From contig JANQRS010000067.1 of the NCBI GenBank assembly GCA_028284445.1, forward strand, positions 24,809 through 88,808: a stretch of DNA of 64,000 bases. The letters run 5' to 3'. The notes beneath the pieces were generated by a model. It worked only from the letters and a program-made list of their open reading frames with translations. It made no database searches and was not told the DNA's origin. Source of the stretch: Calditrichia bacterium (lineage in GTDB: Bacteria > Calditrichota > Calditrichia > RBG-13-44-9 > J075). Below are positions 52,410 through 62,078 of the stretch, one piece after another; the stretch's first letter is position 1; the number at the start of each line of letters is the position of its first letter. The position numbers and the translations under genes were made by a program.

Positions 52410-53138
52410 TTAGTCGACCAGCTTGACGCTTCCGTCTTTGAGACTATAGTAGGCGCCAACAACGCTGATTTTACCTTGGTCTTCAAGCTGCTTAACAATG
52501 CCGCTTCTCGAACGAATATCTTTGACAGTCTGGCTCACGTTGGCTTTAACAACGTTTGTCAGATAGGCTTTGTCACTGGAGTTGCGCTCACCTTCGGTAC
52601 CGGTGATGGCCGGCTCAAATTGGCTGAGCAGATTATCAACGTTTTCGCTACCCACATCTAATTTGTCAACGGCTGATTTTACTGCACCACAAGACTCGTG
52701 GCCCATTACCATAACCAGTTTCGAGCCCGCTACACCGACGGCATATTCAATACTACCAAGGAGATCTTTGTTCTCGGCATTGCCGGCAACGCGTGCAACG
52801 AATACGTCCCCAACACCCTGGTCAAAAACCATTTCAACCGGAACGCGAGAGTCTACGCAAGATAGAATGATAGCTTTCGGGAACTGACCGGAAGTGGTTG
52901 CACTAACCTGAGCTGGAAAATCGCGTGCTGTCAACTTGTTCGAGCGATAGCGATCATTACCGCTCATTAGGTTGTTCAATACATCATCAGGGGTCATTAC
53001 AGATTGTGACGTTTTGCTCATAACTTCAGCAACCAGGGGAGCTTTGGTTTCTGCTTGCGCTGTTTTTTCAGCCTGTTGGCAGCTACTCAGAATTAAGGCT
53101 AAACTCGCGACTAGGAAGAATTTGAAAATTACCTTCAT
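52410..53138 (-). CDS. Beta-class carbonic anhydrase, lipoprotein
   Basis: 242 residues; GAGGA six bases before the ATG. Signal peptide with lipobox LSSC (Cys 20), so the enzyme is lipid-anchored in the periplasm, unlike cytoplasmic Can. Zinc ligands are in SCVDSRVP (Cys 94, with Asp 96 and Arg 98 as catalytic dyad) and HESCG (His 147, Cys 150). Interconverts CO2 and bicarbonate. It is not clustered with a transporter. Confidence 0.93.
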   Translation of the reverse strand: MKVIFKFFLVASLALILSSCQQAEKTAQAETKAPLVAEVMSKTSQSVMTPDDVLNNLMSGNDRYRSNKLTARDFPAQVSATTSGQFPKAIILSCVDSRVPVEMVFDQGVGDVFVARVAGNAENKDLLGSIEYAVGVAGSKLVMVMGHESCGAVKSAVDKLDVGSENVDNLLSQFEPAITGTEGERNSSDKAYLTNVVKANVSQTVKDIRSRSGIVKQLEDQGKISVVGAYYSLKDGSVKLVD

Positions 53139-53385
53139 GGCTAATCCTCACAGATAACATGTTATGATGAGCGATACCTGCCGAAAAGGAAGCGGTACCG
53201 CATGGTTTAGAAAAAAGACAAACTACTCGCCGACAACCGGCGAACACCTTATCAGTCTTCTAGTAAGGATCAAAAAACGCTCAAAACGCTCACCCTTGGA
53301 TACTAGATAAGTAAAAGTTCGAGACGTTTCAAGAAAAATTTAATTTTTTTTGAATTTCGGGATTTTCCGGAGGAGGGGAAAGCCG

Positions 53386-53811
53386 TTAGGGGCCTTCAAC
53401 ATGCCAATTAACGGCCTTTAGCGGCTGTCGGCGGATAGATTTTGGTTGATCGGGTGCATAATGTGTACCCAGGTAATCGAGAATTTTCTCCTCCAATTCC
53501 GGAGGAAATTCCCACAGTCCCTGCGTTTCCTGCATCCAGCGAATGCTTTTGAGCCAGTTGTCACGTGTCATTCGGTTTTGCATAATCAGGTTCGCTGAGT
53601 GGCAGCCGGTGCAGGAGCCGCGAACCAATAGGTATTCACCTTCCGCTATCAGGCCGGTTTCCGGGTCAAGCTGCTTGACATGAGAGCTATCAACTTCAGC
53701 CTCCTGGAAGCGGCTCGCCGACTCCGGATCCTTATCACCGGCGCAGCTGGTGATGAATACACCGATGAGCATCAACAGCATTATTGCCGGTCTATAGGCG
53801 AATTTTTGCAT
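53386..53811 (-). CDS. Small c-type cytochrome, SorB-like partner of sulfite dehydrogenase
   Basis: 141 residues from ATG 53811, which overlaps the molybdoenzyme stop; a longer upstream frame is only the shadow of that gene. Lipobox FITSC gives a lipid anchor. One heme site CTGCH sits in EYLLVRGSCTGCHSANLIMQNRMTRDNW, with a downstream Met. Translational coupling to the sulfite-oxidase-type gene is the SorAB arrangement, in which this subunit takes electrons from the Mo centre. Confidence 0.85.
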   Translation of the reverse strand: MQKFAYRPAIMLLMLIGVFITSCAGDKDPESASRFQEAEVDSSHVKQLDPETGLIAEGEYLLVRGSCTGCHSANLIMQNRMTRDNWLKSIRWMQETQGLWEFPPELEEKILDYLGTHYAPDQPKSIRRQPLKAVNWHVEGP

Positions 53812-55133
53812 CACACAACCTTTACCGCTATGCGGTGACAGGCATTGTTGAGATAGCCCTTGGGGTTCCAGCCCGGCATAACCATTGGCTGCCTGGTGCC
53901 CTGATCGTCGGTCGCCCGTGCCCAGATTTCGTAATAGCCCTTTTGCGGAAATTGAACGCTGCCTCGCCACTGTTGCCAGGCAAGGCGATTGCGGGCCGGC
54001 TTTAATTCGCAGCTTTGCCAGCTTGCGCCGAAGTCAATTGAGATCTGCATGGCCTTAACGGCAAGATCACCCGCCCAGGCATGTCCACGAACCTGTAGTT
54101 GTTTGGTTCCTGCAAGTTGCAGTCCGGAACGAGGGTAAGTGATTAGAGATTTTACCGGCATCGACTCGATGATGCAAAAATCGGAATCAGCCACCTTTGC
54201 ACCGGGTTCTACCGGATTGCAAGGCACGCGATACGACTTACCGGTCATTTTTGGGCCGTCGTGCACCTGGTTGCGAATAACGATGCGCTTCACCCATTTT
54301 CCACAGGTCGATCCCGGCCATCCGGCAGTTACCATGCGCATGGGCGCCCCGTGCAGCGGCGGAATGTCTTCGCCGTTCATTGCCCAGGCGATTAGTGATT
54401 CATTCTCCAGGGCTTTCTCAAGGGGGACACCGCGGGAAATAACCGTTTTGTCGGGATCTCCGCTGAGATGGCGATCCGCGCCGTAATATGCGACGTAGAC
54501 AGCATCTTGCCGGATGTCGGCGACGCGAAGGACGTCGCCCAGTTTAGCGCCTGTCCAGGTGGGACAGGCGATTGCCCCGGTTGTCCACTGATTGCCACTG
54601 GCCGGCGGATAAAACTCGCTTCGCCCATTGCCGCCACACTCCAATTGCAGCTGCAATGTATGATGCTTGAATTCGCTTTTCAGTTCTGCTAGAGAGAAGG
54701 TCACTTCACGCTCAACGGATTCGCCGCCAATGGTTAGGGTCCAGTTCGCTGGATTCACAGCTTCCGGTGGCAGTCCGTTGTTGCGCACAAACATTCGCGC
54801 TGCCGGGGTAATTGGATCGTCCAGCAAGTGCGGCGGTGTTTCGGCGTTAATTGGCCGGTCATTCAGGATGCTGAGTTCAGGGTGTTTGCCGGGAATAACG
54901 AAGGGTTCGTTTGCGTAAGCGAGCGGTGCCGGTATCAATCCTTCCGGCATCAACTGGGCAAAAGGAATTTCAGCACCGAGGATGCCCATCATAGTCAGCA
55001 GCCCGCTCTTGCGCAAAAATCCGCGGCGTGAAATCGGATCGGCGATGCGTCCCCATATCTCGCGATCTGCTTTCAGCGGATCTTCGCGATAAAGCTCATG
55101 CAATCCGCGTTCGTGTTTTTTTGATTTCTTCAA
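53811..55133 (-). CDS. Sulfite oxidase-type molybdopterin enzyme (SorA-like), Tat-exported
   Basis: 440 residues from a TTG at 55133 (GAGGG five bases upstream; TTG 55145 possible). A long N-terminus leads to a twin-arginine signal (SRRGFLRKSG, about 35-44). The SUOX fold has the Mo-ligand Cys in QLECGGNGR, a second block GWPGSTCGKWVKRIVI, and the C-terminal dimerisation domain (IDFGASWQSCELK). There is no heme b domain, so it relies on the adjacent cytochrome c. It oxidises sulfite to sulfate, or another S/N compound, in the periplasm. Confidence 0.9.
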   Translation of the reverse strand: MKKSKKHERGLHELYREDPLKADREIWGRIADPISRRGFLRKSGLLTMMGILGAEIPFAQLMPEGLIPAPLAYANEPFVIPGKHPELSILNDRPINAETPPHLLDDPITPAARMFVRNNGLPPEAVNPANWTLTIGGESVEREVTFSLAELKSEFKHHTLQLQLECGGNGRSEFYPPASGNQWTTGAIACPTWTGAKLGDVLRVADIRQDAVYVAYYGADRHLSGDPDKTVISRGVPLEKALENESLIAWAMNGEDIPPLHGAPMRMVTAGWPGSTCGKWVKRIVIRNQVHDGPKMTGKSYRVPCNPVEPGAKVADSDFCIIESMPVKSLITYPRSGLQLAGTKQLQVRGHAWAGDLAVKAMQISIDFGASWQSCELKPARNRLAWQQWRGSVQFPQKGYYEIWARATDDQGTRQPMVMPGWNPKGYLNNACHRIAVKVV

Positions 55134-55244
55134 ATTGACCCTCAAATAGTGATCACATCAAAAGCTGGAGGAAAATACGGGAAAATGGTAAAATAGCAAA
55201 CGGGCAAGGCGGCAAATCTGCAAAGTTGTGCTCAGTCCATTATT

Positions 55245-55276
55245 TAGGATTTGTCATTTTTCATTCGTCACTAAAT
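55245..55276. repeat. Degenerate heptanucleotide array at the lysA stop
   Basis: ATTTGTC ATTTTTC ATTCGTC on the plus strand, i.e. GACGAAT GAAAAAT GACAAAT on the minus strand, the same unit type as at 49447. The array covers the last five codons and the TGA stop of lysA. Confidence 0.7.
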
Positions 55277-56456
55277 TTTCCCGCTTCCCGTACACTGATT
55301 CTGCTAAATCCCTCAGATTATAGCGGGATGCCATCACTTGCCCGTAGGCGCCGGCAGAGCGAATGGCGATCAGATCACCACGACGGATCTCTGCCAGTTG
55401 AACATCGCGGCCGAAGCAATCCGACGATTCGCAAATCGGTCCGACAATGTCATAGGTCTGTTCCGGCAAGTCGCTGCTGAGGTTTTCGATATAATGGTGC
55501 GATTGGTATAGCGCCGGACGTATCAATTCCGTCATGCCGGCATCAAGGACTGCAAATGTGGTTTCAACGCCTTCCTTTATATATAACGCCCGGCTGATCA
55601 GGCTGCCGCACTGACCAACGATGGAGCGGCCCAATTCAAAATGGACATGCTGGCCCGGCAAACGCTTCAAGTGCTGTGCAATCGTGCTGAAATAAGATTC
55701 GAAATCAGCGATCGGATACCGGTCGGGTTCTTTGTAATTAATGCCCAAACCCCCGCCGAGATTGAGGTCCGGAAGATCGATGCCGCGATCTGTGAACCAT
55801 TGCTGCAAATCGTTTACCCGCTCGCACAATCCGGCATAGACGTCGATGTCTGTTACCTGAGACCCGATATGGAAATGCAGCCCGCGCAGAACCAAATTCG
55901 GGCTGTCCTGCAGCAGAGAAGCGATTTTTTCAAAATCACGTGGATTAATACCGAACTTATTGTCGCGCAGTCCGGTGGTAATGTAGCGATGCGTTTTGGC
56001 GTCAATATTCGGGTTCACGCGTAGAGCGACACGGGCCGTCTTGTTCATTTCTGCAGCTAACTCCTGCAAGACCGTCAGCTCCTGTAGCGATTCGCAATTG
56101 AAGCAGTAGATGTCATGTTCCAGTCCGAAACGAATTTCCCGATCGCTTTTCCCGACGCCCGCAAAGACAACATCTTTGCCCGAAAACCCACAGGCCAATG
56201 CCTGCCGGATCTCATTTCCGCTGACACAATCGGCTCCGAGACCAGCCGCTTTTATTTTTCGCAGCAGTTCCTCATTGACATTCGCTTTCAAGGCATAGTG
56301 CACGGTGAAGTCATGCTTACTTGAGGATCTGCGAAGCGCAGCCAGCGTATTGTCGAGCAATGCCATGTCGTAGAAGTAAAATGGCGTTTCACGTTTCTGA
56401 AAATCCGCTATCCGCTGCTGCGTAAAGGGTTGGTAGGAAATCGACGTCTGAATCAT
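55254..56456 (-). CDS. lysA: Diaminopimelate decarboxylase
   Basis: 400 residues, PLP-dependent fold type III. The PLP lysine is in VHYALKANVNEELL (about residue 58). HFHIGSQ and LNLGGGLGINY bind phosphate; ICESSDCFGRDV carries the second-subunit Cys, and RSAGAYGQVMASRYN the conserved Tyr. It makes lysine from meso-diaminopimelate in the cytoplasm. The last few residues (VTNEK) and the stop fall in a heptamer array. Divergent from the NusG-II gene; no other lysine gene nearby. Confidence 0.95.
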   Translation of the reverse strand: MIQTSISYQPFTQQRIADFQKRETPFYFYDMALLDNTLAALRRSSSKHDFTVHYALKANVNEELLRKIKAAGLGADCVSGNEIRQALACGFSGKDVVFAGVGKSDREIRFGLEHDIYCFNCESLQELTVLQELAAEMNKTARVALRVNPNIDAKTHRYITTGLRDNKFGINPRDFEKIASLLQDSPNLVLRGLHFHIGSQVTDIDVYAGLCERVNDLQQWFTDRGIDLPDLNLGGGLGINYKEPDRYPIADFESYFSTIAQHLKRLPGQHVHFELGRSIVGQCGSLISRALYIKEGVETTFAVLDAGMTELIRPALYQSHHYIENLSSDLPEQTYDIVGPICESSDCFGRDVQLAEIRRGDLIAIRSAGAYGQVMASRYNLRDLAESVYGKRENLVTNEK

Positions 56457-56619
56457 ATTGAACTTACCTTGCGCTTAAAGATGAGATAGACCACATGCTG
56501 GAATTCGAAGCAGAAAGATATTACCCGCAATTCAGGAAAACAATTGAAAAAGGGGCCGGAACGACCTCCGATGTCCCTTTCACCTTGTTTAACGCCAAAA
56601 GCGACCCAATATTATACCC

Positions 56620-56997
56620 ATGAGCGTACTCTTTAAGCCCGGAGATTTCTTCTTCTTTGCCTTGCTGATTGGTGTAACGGCATTTTCCTTCCAATGGCTC
56701 TTTAGTCAGGATGAACCGGTAACCAGTGCTGTGCTGGAAGTCGAGGGAGAGGTGCTGTACCGATTTGATCTGCGCCGGCAGGGTGAGATTGCGATAGACG
56801 CCTTGCCTGGGGTTGATTTTTCGGTAGGGCAGGGGAGTATTCGAATTAAGCACAACACCTGCCAACGTCAAATTTGTGTGAAGGGCGGGGCAATTGCATC
56901 ACCTGGGGAATCGATAATATGTGTTCCGCAAAAAATCCTATTGTATATTCCTGCCAATGAACGAAGCAAAGCGCCAGTCAAAATTATCACCGGATGA
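56620..56997 (+). CDS. NusG domain II-containing small exported protein
   Basis: 125 residues: one N-terminal helix (about 8-28), then a beta-rich NusG-II domain (AVLEVEGEVLYRFDLRR, GSIRIKHNTCQRQICVKGGAI with two Cys, GESIICVPQKILLYI). These proteins sit next to Gx/HepI transporters and often Rnf or FMN-related genes in anaerobes; the Cys pair may form a disulfide. It overlaps the next gene by 41 bases. Confidence 0.88.
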   Translation: MSVLFKPGDFFFFALLIGVTAFSFQWLFSQDEPVTSAVLEVEGEVLYRFDLRRQGEIAIDALPGVDFSVGQGSIRIKHNTCQRQICVKGGAIASPGESIICVPQKILLYIPANERSKAPVKIITG

Positions 56998-57493
56998 GCA
57001 GCGGGAAGCACGAATTGCCGGCTTAATCGTCATCGGATTATTGATGTTTATTTTCGAGGCGTATTTACCGCGCCCGGTGCCATGGTTAAAGCTGGGCTTA
57101 GCCAATATTGCTACACTCATCGCACTCTATTGGATTGACTGGCGTGCGGCGACTACCGTGACGGTTTTTCGTATTGTGATAGGTTCATTCTTCGCTGGTG
57201 GATTTCTGTCACCGGGTTTCTTTCTTTCGCTGAGTGGGGGGCTATTATCGATAGGTTTGATGGCCTTGATGCACAAAAGCGGGATATTTGGTATTCTTGC
57301 AGTGAGTGTCGCCGGTGCTCTGGCGCATAACTTTGCACAATTGGCAGTAGCAGTAACGATTTTATTTGATAATGATGTGCTCTGGTATTTGTGGCCTTAT
57401 ATGGTGCTGACAGCCTTGACTACCGGTGGGGTCATTGGCTGGATTAGCCATGTATTGCTCAGACGTTTGGCTGCAGATTTCGAATCGTTGTAA
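56957..57493 (+). CDS. Gx transporter family membrane protein (heptaprenyl diphosphate synthase component I-like)
   Basis: 178 residues from ATG 56957; the frame opens 12 codons earlier inside the NusG-II gene. About five hydrophobic helices with the family motif FEAYLPRPVPWLKLGLANIATLIALY and GSFFAGGFLSPGFFLSLSGGLLS. The name refers to an old annotation; these resemble ECF-type S components. Likely works with the upstream NusG-II protein, with which it is translationally coupled. Confidence 0.88.
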   Translation: MNEAKRQSKLSPDEQREARIAGLIVIGLLMFIFEAYLPRPVPWLKLGLANIATLIALYWIDWRAATTVTVFRIVIGSFFAGGFLSPGFFLSLSGGLLSIGLMALMHKSGIFGILAVSVAGALAHNFAQLAVAVTILFDNDVLWYLWPYMVLTALTTGGVIGWISHVLLRRLAADFESL

Positions 57494-57555
57494 GTAGTGT
57501 TCGGTATTGCAGTTGGTTAACGGGACTGGTTTTGTAAACGGACTTGGGAGGTTTA

Positions 57556-60500
57556 ATGAATATGCGAGTTGGATACTTCATATTGTCGCTGAATTTGCTT
57601 TTGCTGTGCGGGACGGTCTCAGCTGAGACAATTCATGTTCCCGCGACACATCTTACCATTCAGGCAGCTATTGATGATGCCGTAGATGGAGATACCGTCC
57701 TGGTCGCGCCCGGCACTTATTTGGAAACTATCGATTTCAACGGCCGCAATATTGTTGTTGGCAGCCACTTTTTGCTGGATAATGATACCTCATTTATCCG
57801 CCAGACGATCATTGATGCCAGCCATCGGCTTTATGTGGTCCGCTTTGAAAATAGTGAAGATTCTACTGCCCATTTATGTGGCTTTACGATTCGTAACGGA
57901 GGCGCTGCTGAAGGTGACGACGCTTTTAGCAGTAGTGGTGGCATCAGCATCTGGGGTGATGCCAATCCTCATCTTTCCTGGTTGTATGTAACAGAAAATG
58001 ACGGTGGGGAAAGTGGCGCTGCCATATCTGTTTTCCGGGGCAACCCCTTGATGGAGCATATAACGGTCATCAATAACAGTGGTGTGACCAATGCCGGGGT
58101 GCGGCTAAACGAATCTTCAGCGATCATCAGGAACTCCCTAATTGCCGGGAATTCTATTGCTCGCCAGGGTGATGGTGGAGGACTTCGCTCCCGGCGTTCC
58201 AGTCCTCTCCTTGAAAATGTAACCATTACGAAGAATAGAGCCACTCGTGGCGGCGGGGTTTATTGTTTCTCATCAGACCTTGTCCTCCGTAACGTGAGGA
58301 TTATTGGCAATACTGCCTTTCAGGAAGGCGGCGGAATTTTCCTGGCTAATTCCGCTCTTCAATTCGATGCGCAGGCCCGCAGCAGTATCTACCTGAATCG
58401 AGCTGTCGCCGGTCGCGATTTCTACATAAATGACACATCCAGTGTTCATTTATATGCAGACACCTTGACAGTAATAGCACCCACAGAGGACGATATAGCA
58501 CCACTCAACAATTACACCATTGATGTCCAAGCTGGGGCGCTGGAACGGGTCAGCGCTGACCTCTATGTGGATCCCGCTGGCTCTGATAACAACAGTGGCC
58601 TGAGCGCTGCGGAGCCCCTGAGAACAATAGCTGCTGCAATTGTCAAGATCGAGGCCGATAACCTTAATCCCCGCAGCATTTTCCTCGCTGACGGCATCTA
58701 TTCCGAGTCAACCACTGGCGAATTCTTTCCGGTGATTGCGAAGGATCATGTTACTTTAGATGGCGCGAGCCGCGACAATACGGTTCTGGACGCAGAAGGG
58801 AAAACTGCCGTTATTCGTTTTAGATCGCCTTCAGCATTAACCATTCAAGATCTAACAATTCAAGGAAGCAGAAAATTTCATCGCGGTATTAGCGGTGATA
58901 CCAGTGTAGTGAGTCTGGTGAACCTTCAGATAACCGGAAATCAGGGCGGGGGAATAGAGCTATCGCACTGCACCGGAAATCTCGATAATCTGCTGGTTAC
59001 CAATAACAACTCTGAACTCTACGGCGGTGTCGGGCTTTCCACCTGGAATTCAATCCTGACGATTGACGCCTCAAGCTTCTCTGGGAATACTGGCCTGGGT
59101 GGCGGTGGTGCTGAGATTAACGGTGGCAGTGCGGTAATTTTAGATGTCGAATTTAGTGATAACCATGTGACCGGAACTGGCGGTGGGCTTATTATCAAAA
59201 ACGGCCCGGCTACACTGAATGGAGTCATTCTCCGCGATAATTCTGCCAGCTTCGGCGGCGGAATGGTGCTCTCGAATGCGGACACCTGCTTTGTTGACAA
59301 TGCCACCATTGAGAACAATTTTGCTCAGGCCTCTGGCGGCGGCATTGATGTTCGCAATGCGCCACTCATCCTTTCAAATACAACGATTCGCCAGAATCGC
59401 GCTGAAAGCGGTGGCGGTATTTCCCTTTGGTTCTCAGCTTATGCTGCCTTTGAAAATACATCTATTTCTAGAAATACTGCTGATGCAAACGGCGGCGGAG
59501 TCTATTTAGATCCTGCGGCGGTAGTCGATTTCTCAGCTACAGACAGGTCCAGTATCTATCTCAATGGCGCCGCCAGTGCGGCAGATCTCTTTACCTACGG
59601 TAGTAGCGTATTTAATATGGTTCTTGATACCTTTACGGTTGCAAATCCGACCTCGTATCATGCCGAGTCCCTGGAGAACTTCACCTTTAATATTCAAACC
59701 CCATACTTTAGCCGGGTCGCAGCAGATCTCTATGTGAGCCCAACTGGCGACGACCTCAACAACGGTCTATCAGAAGGACAGCCTCTAAAAACTATCGCTG
59801 CTGCACTGTCTCGCATTGAGGCAGATAGCTTGTCTCCGCGCAGCATTTTCCTGGCAGACGGTGTTTATAGTCCGTCTACAAGTGGGGAGCTGTTTCCTCT
59901 TAATATGCTCAGCTATGTCAACCTGATCGGGACATCTTCAGAAAATACCATCCTTGATGCTGCAGGTGAAAGCCGGGTGCTCAATTTCAATCAGGATTCG
60001 ACAATTTCGGTGGAAAATCTGACGATTCGAGGCGGCTACAGTCATCGGAGCGGTGGCGGTCTGAATGTGCTCCACTCTGTTGTAGATTTTAACAACATTA
60101 TTCTTACCAAAAATCATAGCACGAGTGGTGGCGGTGGACTCTCAATTAGTGATTCAGAGGTGTCCATAAGCAGTTCGAAGATGATCGAAAACAGCACAGA
60201 CGCTTCCGGTGGTGCCGGTGCGATCGGGGATATGTTCACCATCGATGATGTGGAGATCGCCGGAAATGTTGCTGCTGTTTCAGGTGGTGGCTTCTTCGTA
60301 GCCGCCAATCAATCTTTCATTAGGAATAGCCGCTTTCAGGCCAATGCGGCTTTCTATGGAGGGGGATTGTATCTCAACGAGGACAGTAACCCTGAATTGG
60401 CTGGGGTAACCATCACAGAAAACTTTGCCAGCTATTACGGCGGTGGACTGTATTTTGAAGACACCTCCAGGGTCGTTTTTGATGAAAACAATCTTTCCAA

Positions 60501-62010
60501 TATTTATCTGAATTATGCCGGTGCCGGTAGCGATTTGTACGCGGATAACCCTTCGGCAGCAGATGTTGTCATACAGGTCGATACGTTTACAGTGGTGAAT
60601 CCGACAGACCACCACGCGTTGTCCAAATTCTTACATGTTGTCGGGAACCGCTTTCAATGGGATATCGAAAATGGCAAGACCAGTCAGGTTGCCGCGGATC
60701 TCTACGTTGATCCGAACGGGGATGATCTGAATAGCGGTCTTTCAGCTGGAGCACCGTTGGCCAGTATTGGTATGGCCCTGACGAAAATCATTGCCGACAG
60801 CCTCAATCCGCGTACTATCCACCTGGCTCCGGGCACTTACGCTGATTCAGTTGGCGGTGAAGTCTTTCCGCTAAATATGAACTCATATACAACGCTGGCT
60901 GGTAGTGGGATGGAATCGACGACCCTGGACGGCAGGCACCAAAAAACGCCACTTTTCTTTTACGAGGATCAAAATGCGATGATCCGGGACTTATCACTGA
61001 CAAACGGAAATGGCAATGCAGGCGGAGGGATACATATCGACGAGTCCTTACAGCTTGATCTCCTCAGGCTGACGATCTCAAACAGCCACTCTAACCTGGG
61101 TGGAGGCGTGTATATCAGGCATAGTGCCGTGGTTGATCTGCGCGAGTCAATCATCAAGGACAATTCAGCTTCCTACAATGGGGGAGGTGTATACGTCGAT
61201 GATTATTTGTATTCAATTATCCGGCTACAGCGGTCCCTGATTACGAATAACATAGCCGGGAACCGCGGTGGTGGTCTATACAATGAAGATAATGCCTTCG
61301 TTTATAATACGACAATTTCCGGAAATGAAGCATCGGCTGGTGGCGGTATCTTTAGTGTGGCATTTACGCGCCTTGCAAATTCAATCGTTTGGGATAATCA
61401 CCCTGAAGAATTGGCTAACGAGTCCATTTCTTCATCGAGATTATACGTTGCCTTTAGTAATATCAAAGGCGATAGTAGCGGCATTGCCATGGATTCTCCC
61501 TGGAGACTCATCTGGCAGGAAGGTAATATCGCCAGCGATCCTCAGTTCATAGATCCAGGTGCTGGCAATTATTTGCTTGACCCTGCCTCACCGGCGATCA
61601 ATGCCGGCACCGATCTGCTGCTATCAGATGTCGGTGATACCTTGTTGTATTTGACTCCGGATGAGTATTTTGGCATCGCCCCGGATATGGGCGCTTTTGA
61701 GGATGATACCACAACAGCGGTAACAAGGGTCGAGTTGCCTCCATTGCGCTTCGCGCTACATCAAAATTATCCAAACCCCTTCAATCCGGCAACGCGGATA
61801 CCTTACTCCATTAGTAGGGCCGGCAAAGTTTCCATTACTTTGTTTGATGTGCTTGGGCGTAAGGTACGGACTTTGCAGAAGGGCTATCATGCCCCTGGAA
61901 ATTACGTCTACCACTTCGACGCCAGGAATCTGCCAAGTGGCTTTTACTTTTATCACCTGCAAGCGGAAAACGGCCCGCAATTGGTGAGGAAAATGTTGTT
62001 GCTGCGCTAA
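57556..62010 (+). CDS. Giant secreted parallel beta-helix protein with three DUF1565-type modules and T9SS sorting domain
   Basis: 1484 residues from ATG 57556 (GGGAGG four bases upstream). Signal peptide to about residue 24. An N-terminal beta-helix (TIQAAIDDAVDGDTVLVAPGTY) is followed by three similar modules starting near residues 331, 720 and 1044, each opening with ADLYVDPxGxDxNxGLS and a TIAAA-IxADxLxPRxIxLADGxY block, then GGG-rich rungs. The T9SS type A domain starts at NYPNPFNPATRIPY. Probably a polysaccharide-binding or -degrading surface protein; catalytic residues are not evident. Confidence 0.9.
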   Translation: MNMRVGYFILSLNLLLLCGTVSAETIHVPATHLTIQAAIDDAVDGDTVLVAPGTYLETIDFNGRNIVVGSHFLLDNDTSFIRQTIIDASHRLYVVRFENSEDSTAHLCGFTIRNGGAAEGDDAFSSSGGISIWGDANPHLSWLYVTENDGGESGAAISVFRGNPLMEHITVINNSGVTNAGVRLNESSAIIRNSLIAGNSIARQGDGGGLRSRRSSPLLENVTITKNRATRGGGVYCFSSDLVLRNVRIIGNTAFQEGGGIFLANSALQFDAQARSSIYLNRAVAGRDFYINDTSSVHLYADTLTVIAPTEDDIAPLNNYTIDVQAGALERVSADLYVDPAGSDNNSGLSAAEPLRTIAAAIVKIEADNLNPRSIFLADGIYSESTTGEFFPVIAKDHVTLDGASRDNTVLDAEGKTAVIRFRSPSALTIQDLTIQGSRKFHRGISGDTSVVSLVNLQITGNQGGGIELSHCTGNLDNLLVTNNNSELYGGVGLSTWNSILTIDASSFSGNTGLGGGGAEINGGSAVILDVEFSDNHVTGTGGGLIIKNGPATLNGVILRDNSASFGGGMVLSNADTCFVDNATIENNFAQASGGGIDVRNAPLILSNTTIRQNRAESGGGISLWFSAYAAFENTSISRNTADANGGGVYLDPAAVVDFSATDRSSIYLNGAASAADLFTYGSSVFNMVLDTFTVANPTSYHAESLENFTFNIQTPYFSRVAADLYVSPTGDDLNNGLSEGQPLKTIAAALSRIEADSLSPRSIFLADGVYSPSTSGELFPLNMLSYVNLIGTSSENTILDAAGESRVLNFNQDSTISVENLTIRGGYSHRSGGGLNVLHSVVDFNNIILTKNHSTSGGGGLSISDSEVSISSSKMIENSTDASGGAGAIGDMFTIDDVEIAGNVAAVSGGGFFVAANQSFIRNSRFQANAAFYGGGLYLNEDSNPELAGVTITENFASYYGGGLYFEDTSRVVFDENNLSNIYLNYAGAGSDLYADNPSAADVVIQVDTFTVVNPTDHHALSKFLHVVGNRFQWDIENGKTSQVAADLYVDPNGDDLNSGLSAGAPLASIGMALTKIIADSLNPRTIHLAPGTYADSVGGEVFPLNMNSYTTLAGSGMESTTLDGRHQKTPLFFYEDQNAMIRDLSLTNGNGNAGGGIHIDESLQLDLLRLTISNSHSNLGGGVYIRHSAVVDLRESIIKDNSASYNGGGVYVDDYLYSIIRLQRSLITNNIAGNRGGGLYNEDNAFVYNTTISGNEASAGGGIFSVAFTRLANSIVWDNHPEELANESISSSRLYVAFSNIKGDSSGIAMDSPWRLIWQEGNIASDPQFIDPGAGNYLLDPASPAINAGTDLLLSDVGDTLLYLTPDEYFGIAPDMGAFEDDTTTAVTRVELPPLRFALHQNYPNPFNPATRIPYSISRAGKVSITLFDVLGRKVRTLQKGYHAPGNYVYHFDARNLPSGFYFYHLQAENGPQLVRKMLLLR

Positions 62011-62025
62011 TACCTCTAAAAAAGA

Positions 62026-62048
62026 ATGCCGGCCTGATGGGCCGGCAT
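62026..62048. terminator. Bidirectional terminator between convergent genes
   Basis: ATGCCGGCC (62026-62034) and GGCCGGCAT (62040-62048) form a 9-bp GC-rich stem with a 5-base loop between the beta-helix gene and etfA. An A-run to the left gives a T-run for the minus-strand transcript. Confidence 0.75.
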
Positions 62049-62078
62049 CAAGATACTTCCTTAAATCATTACAAAATA

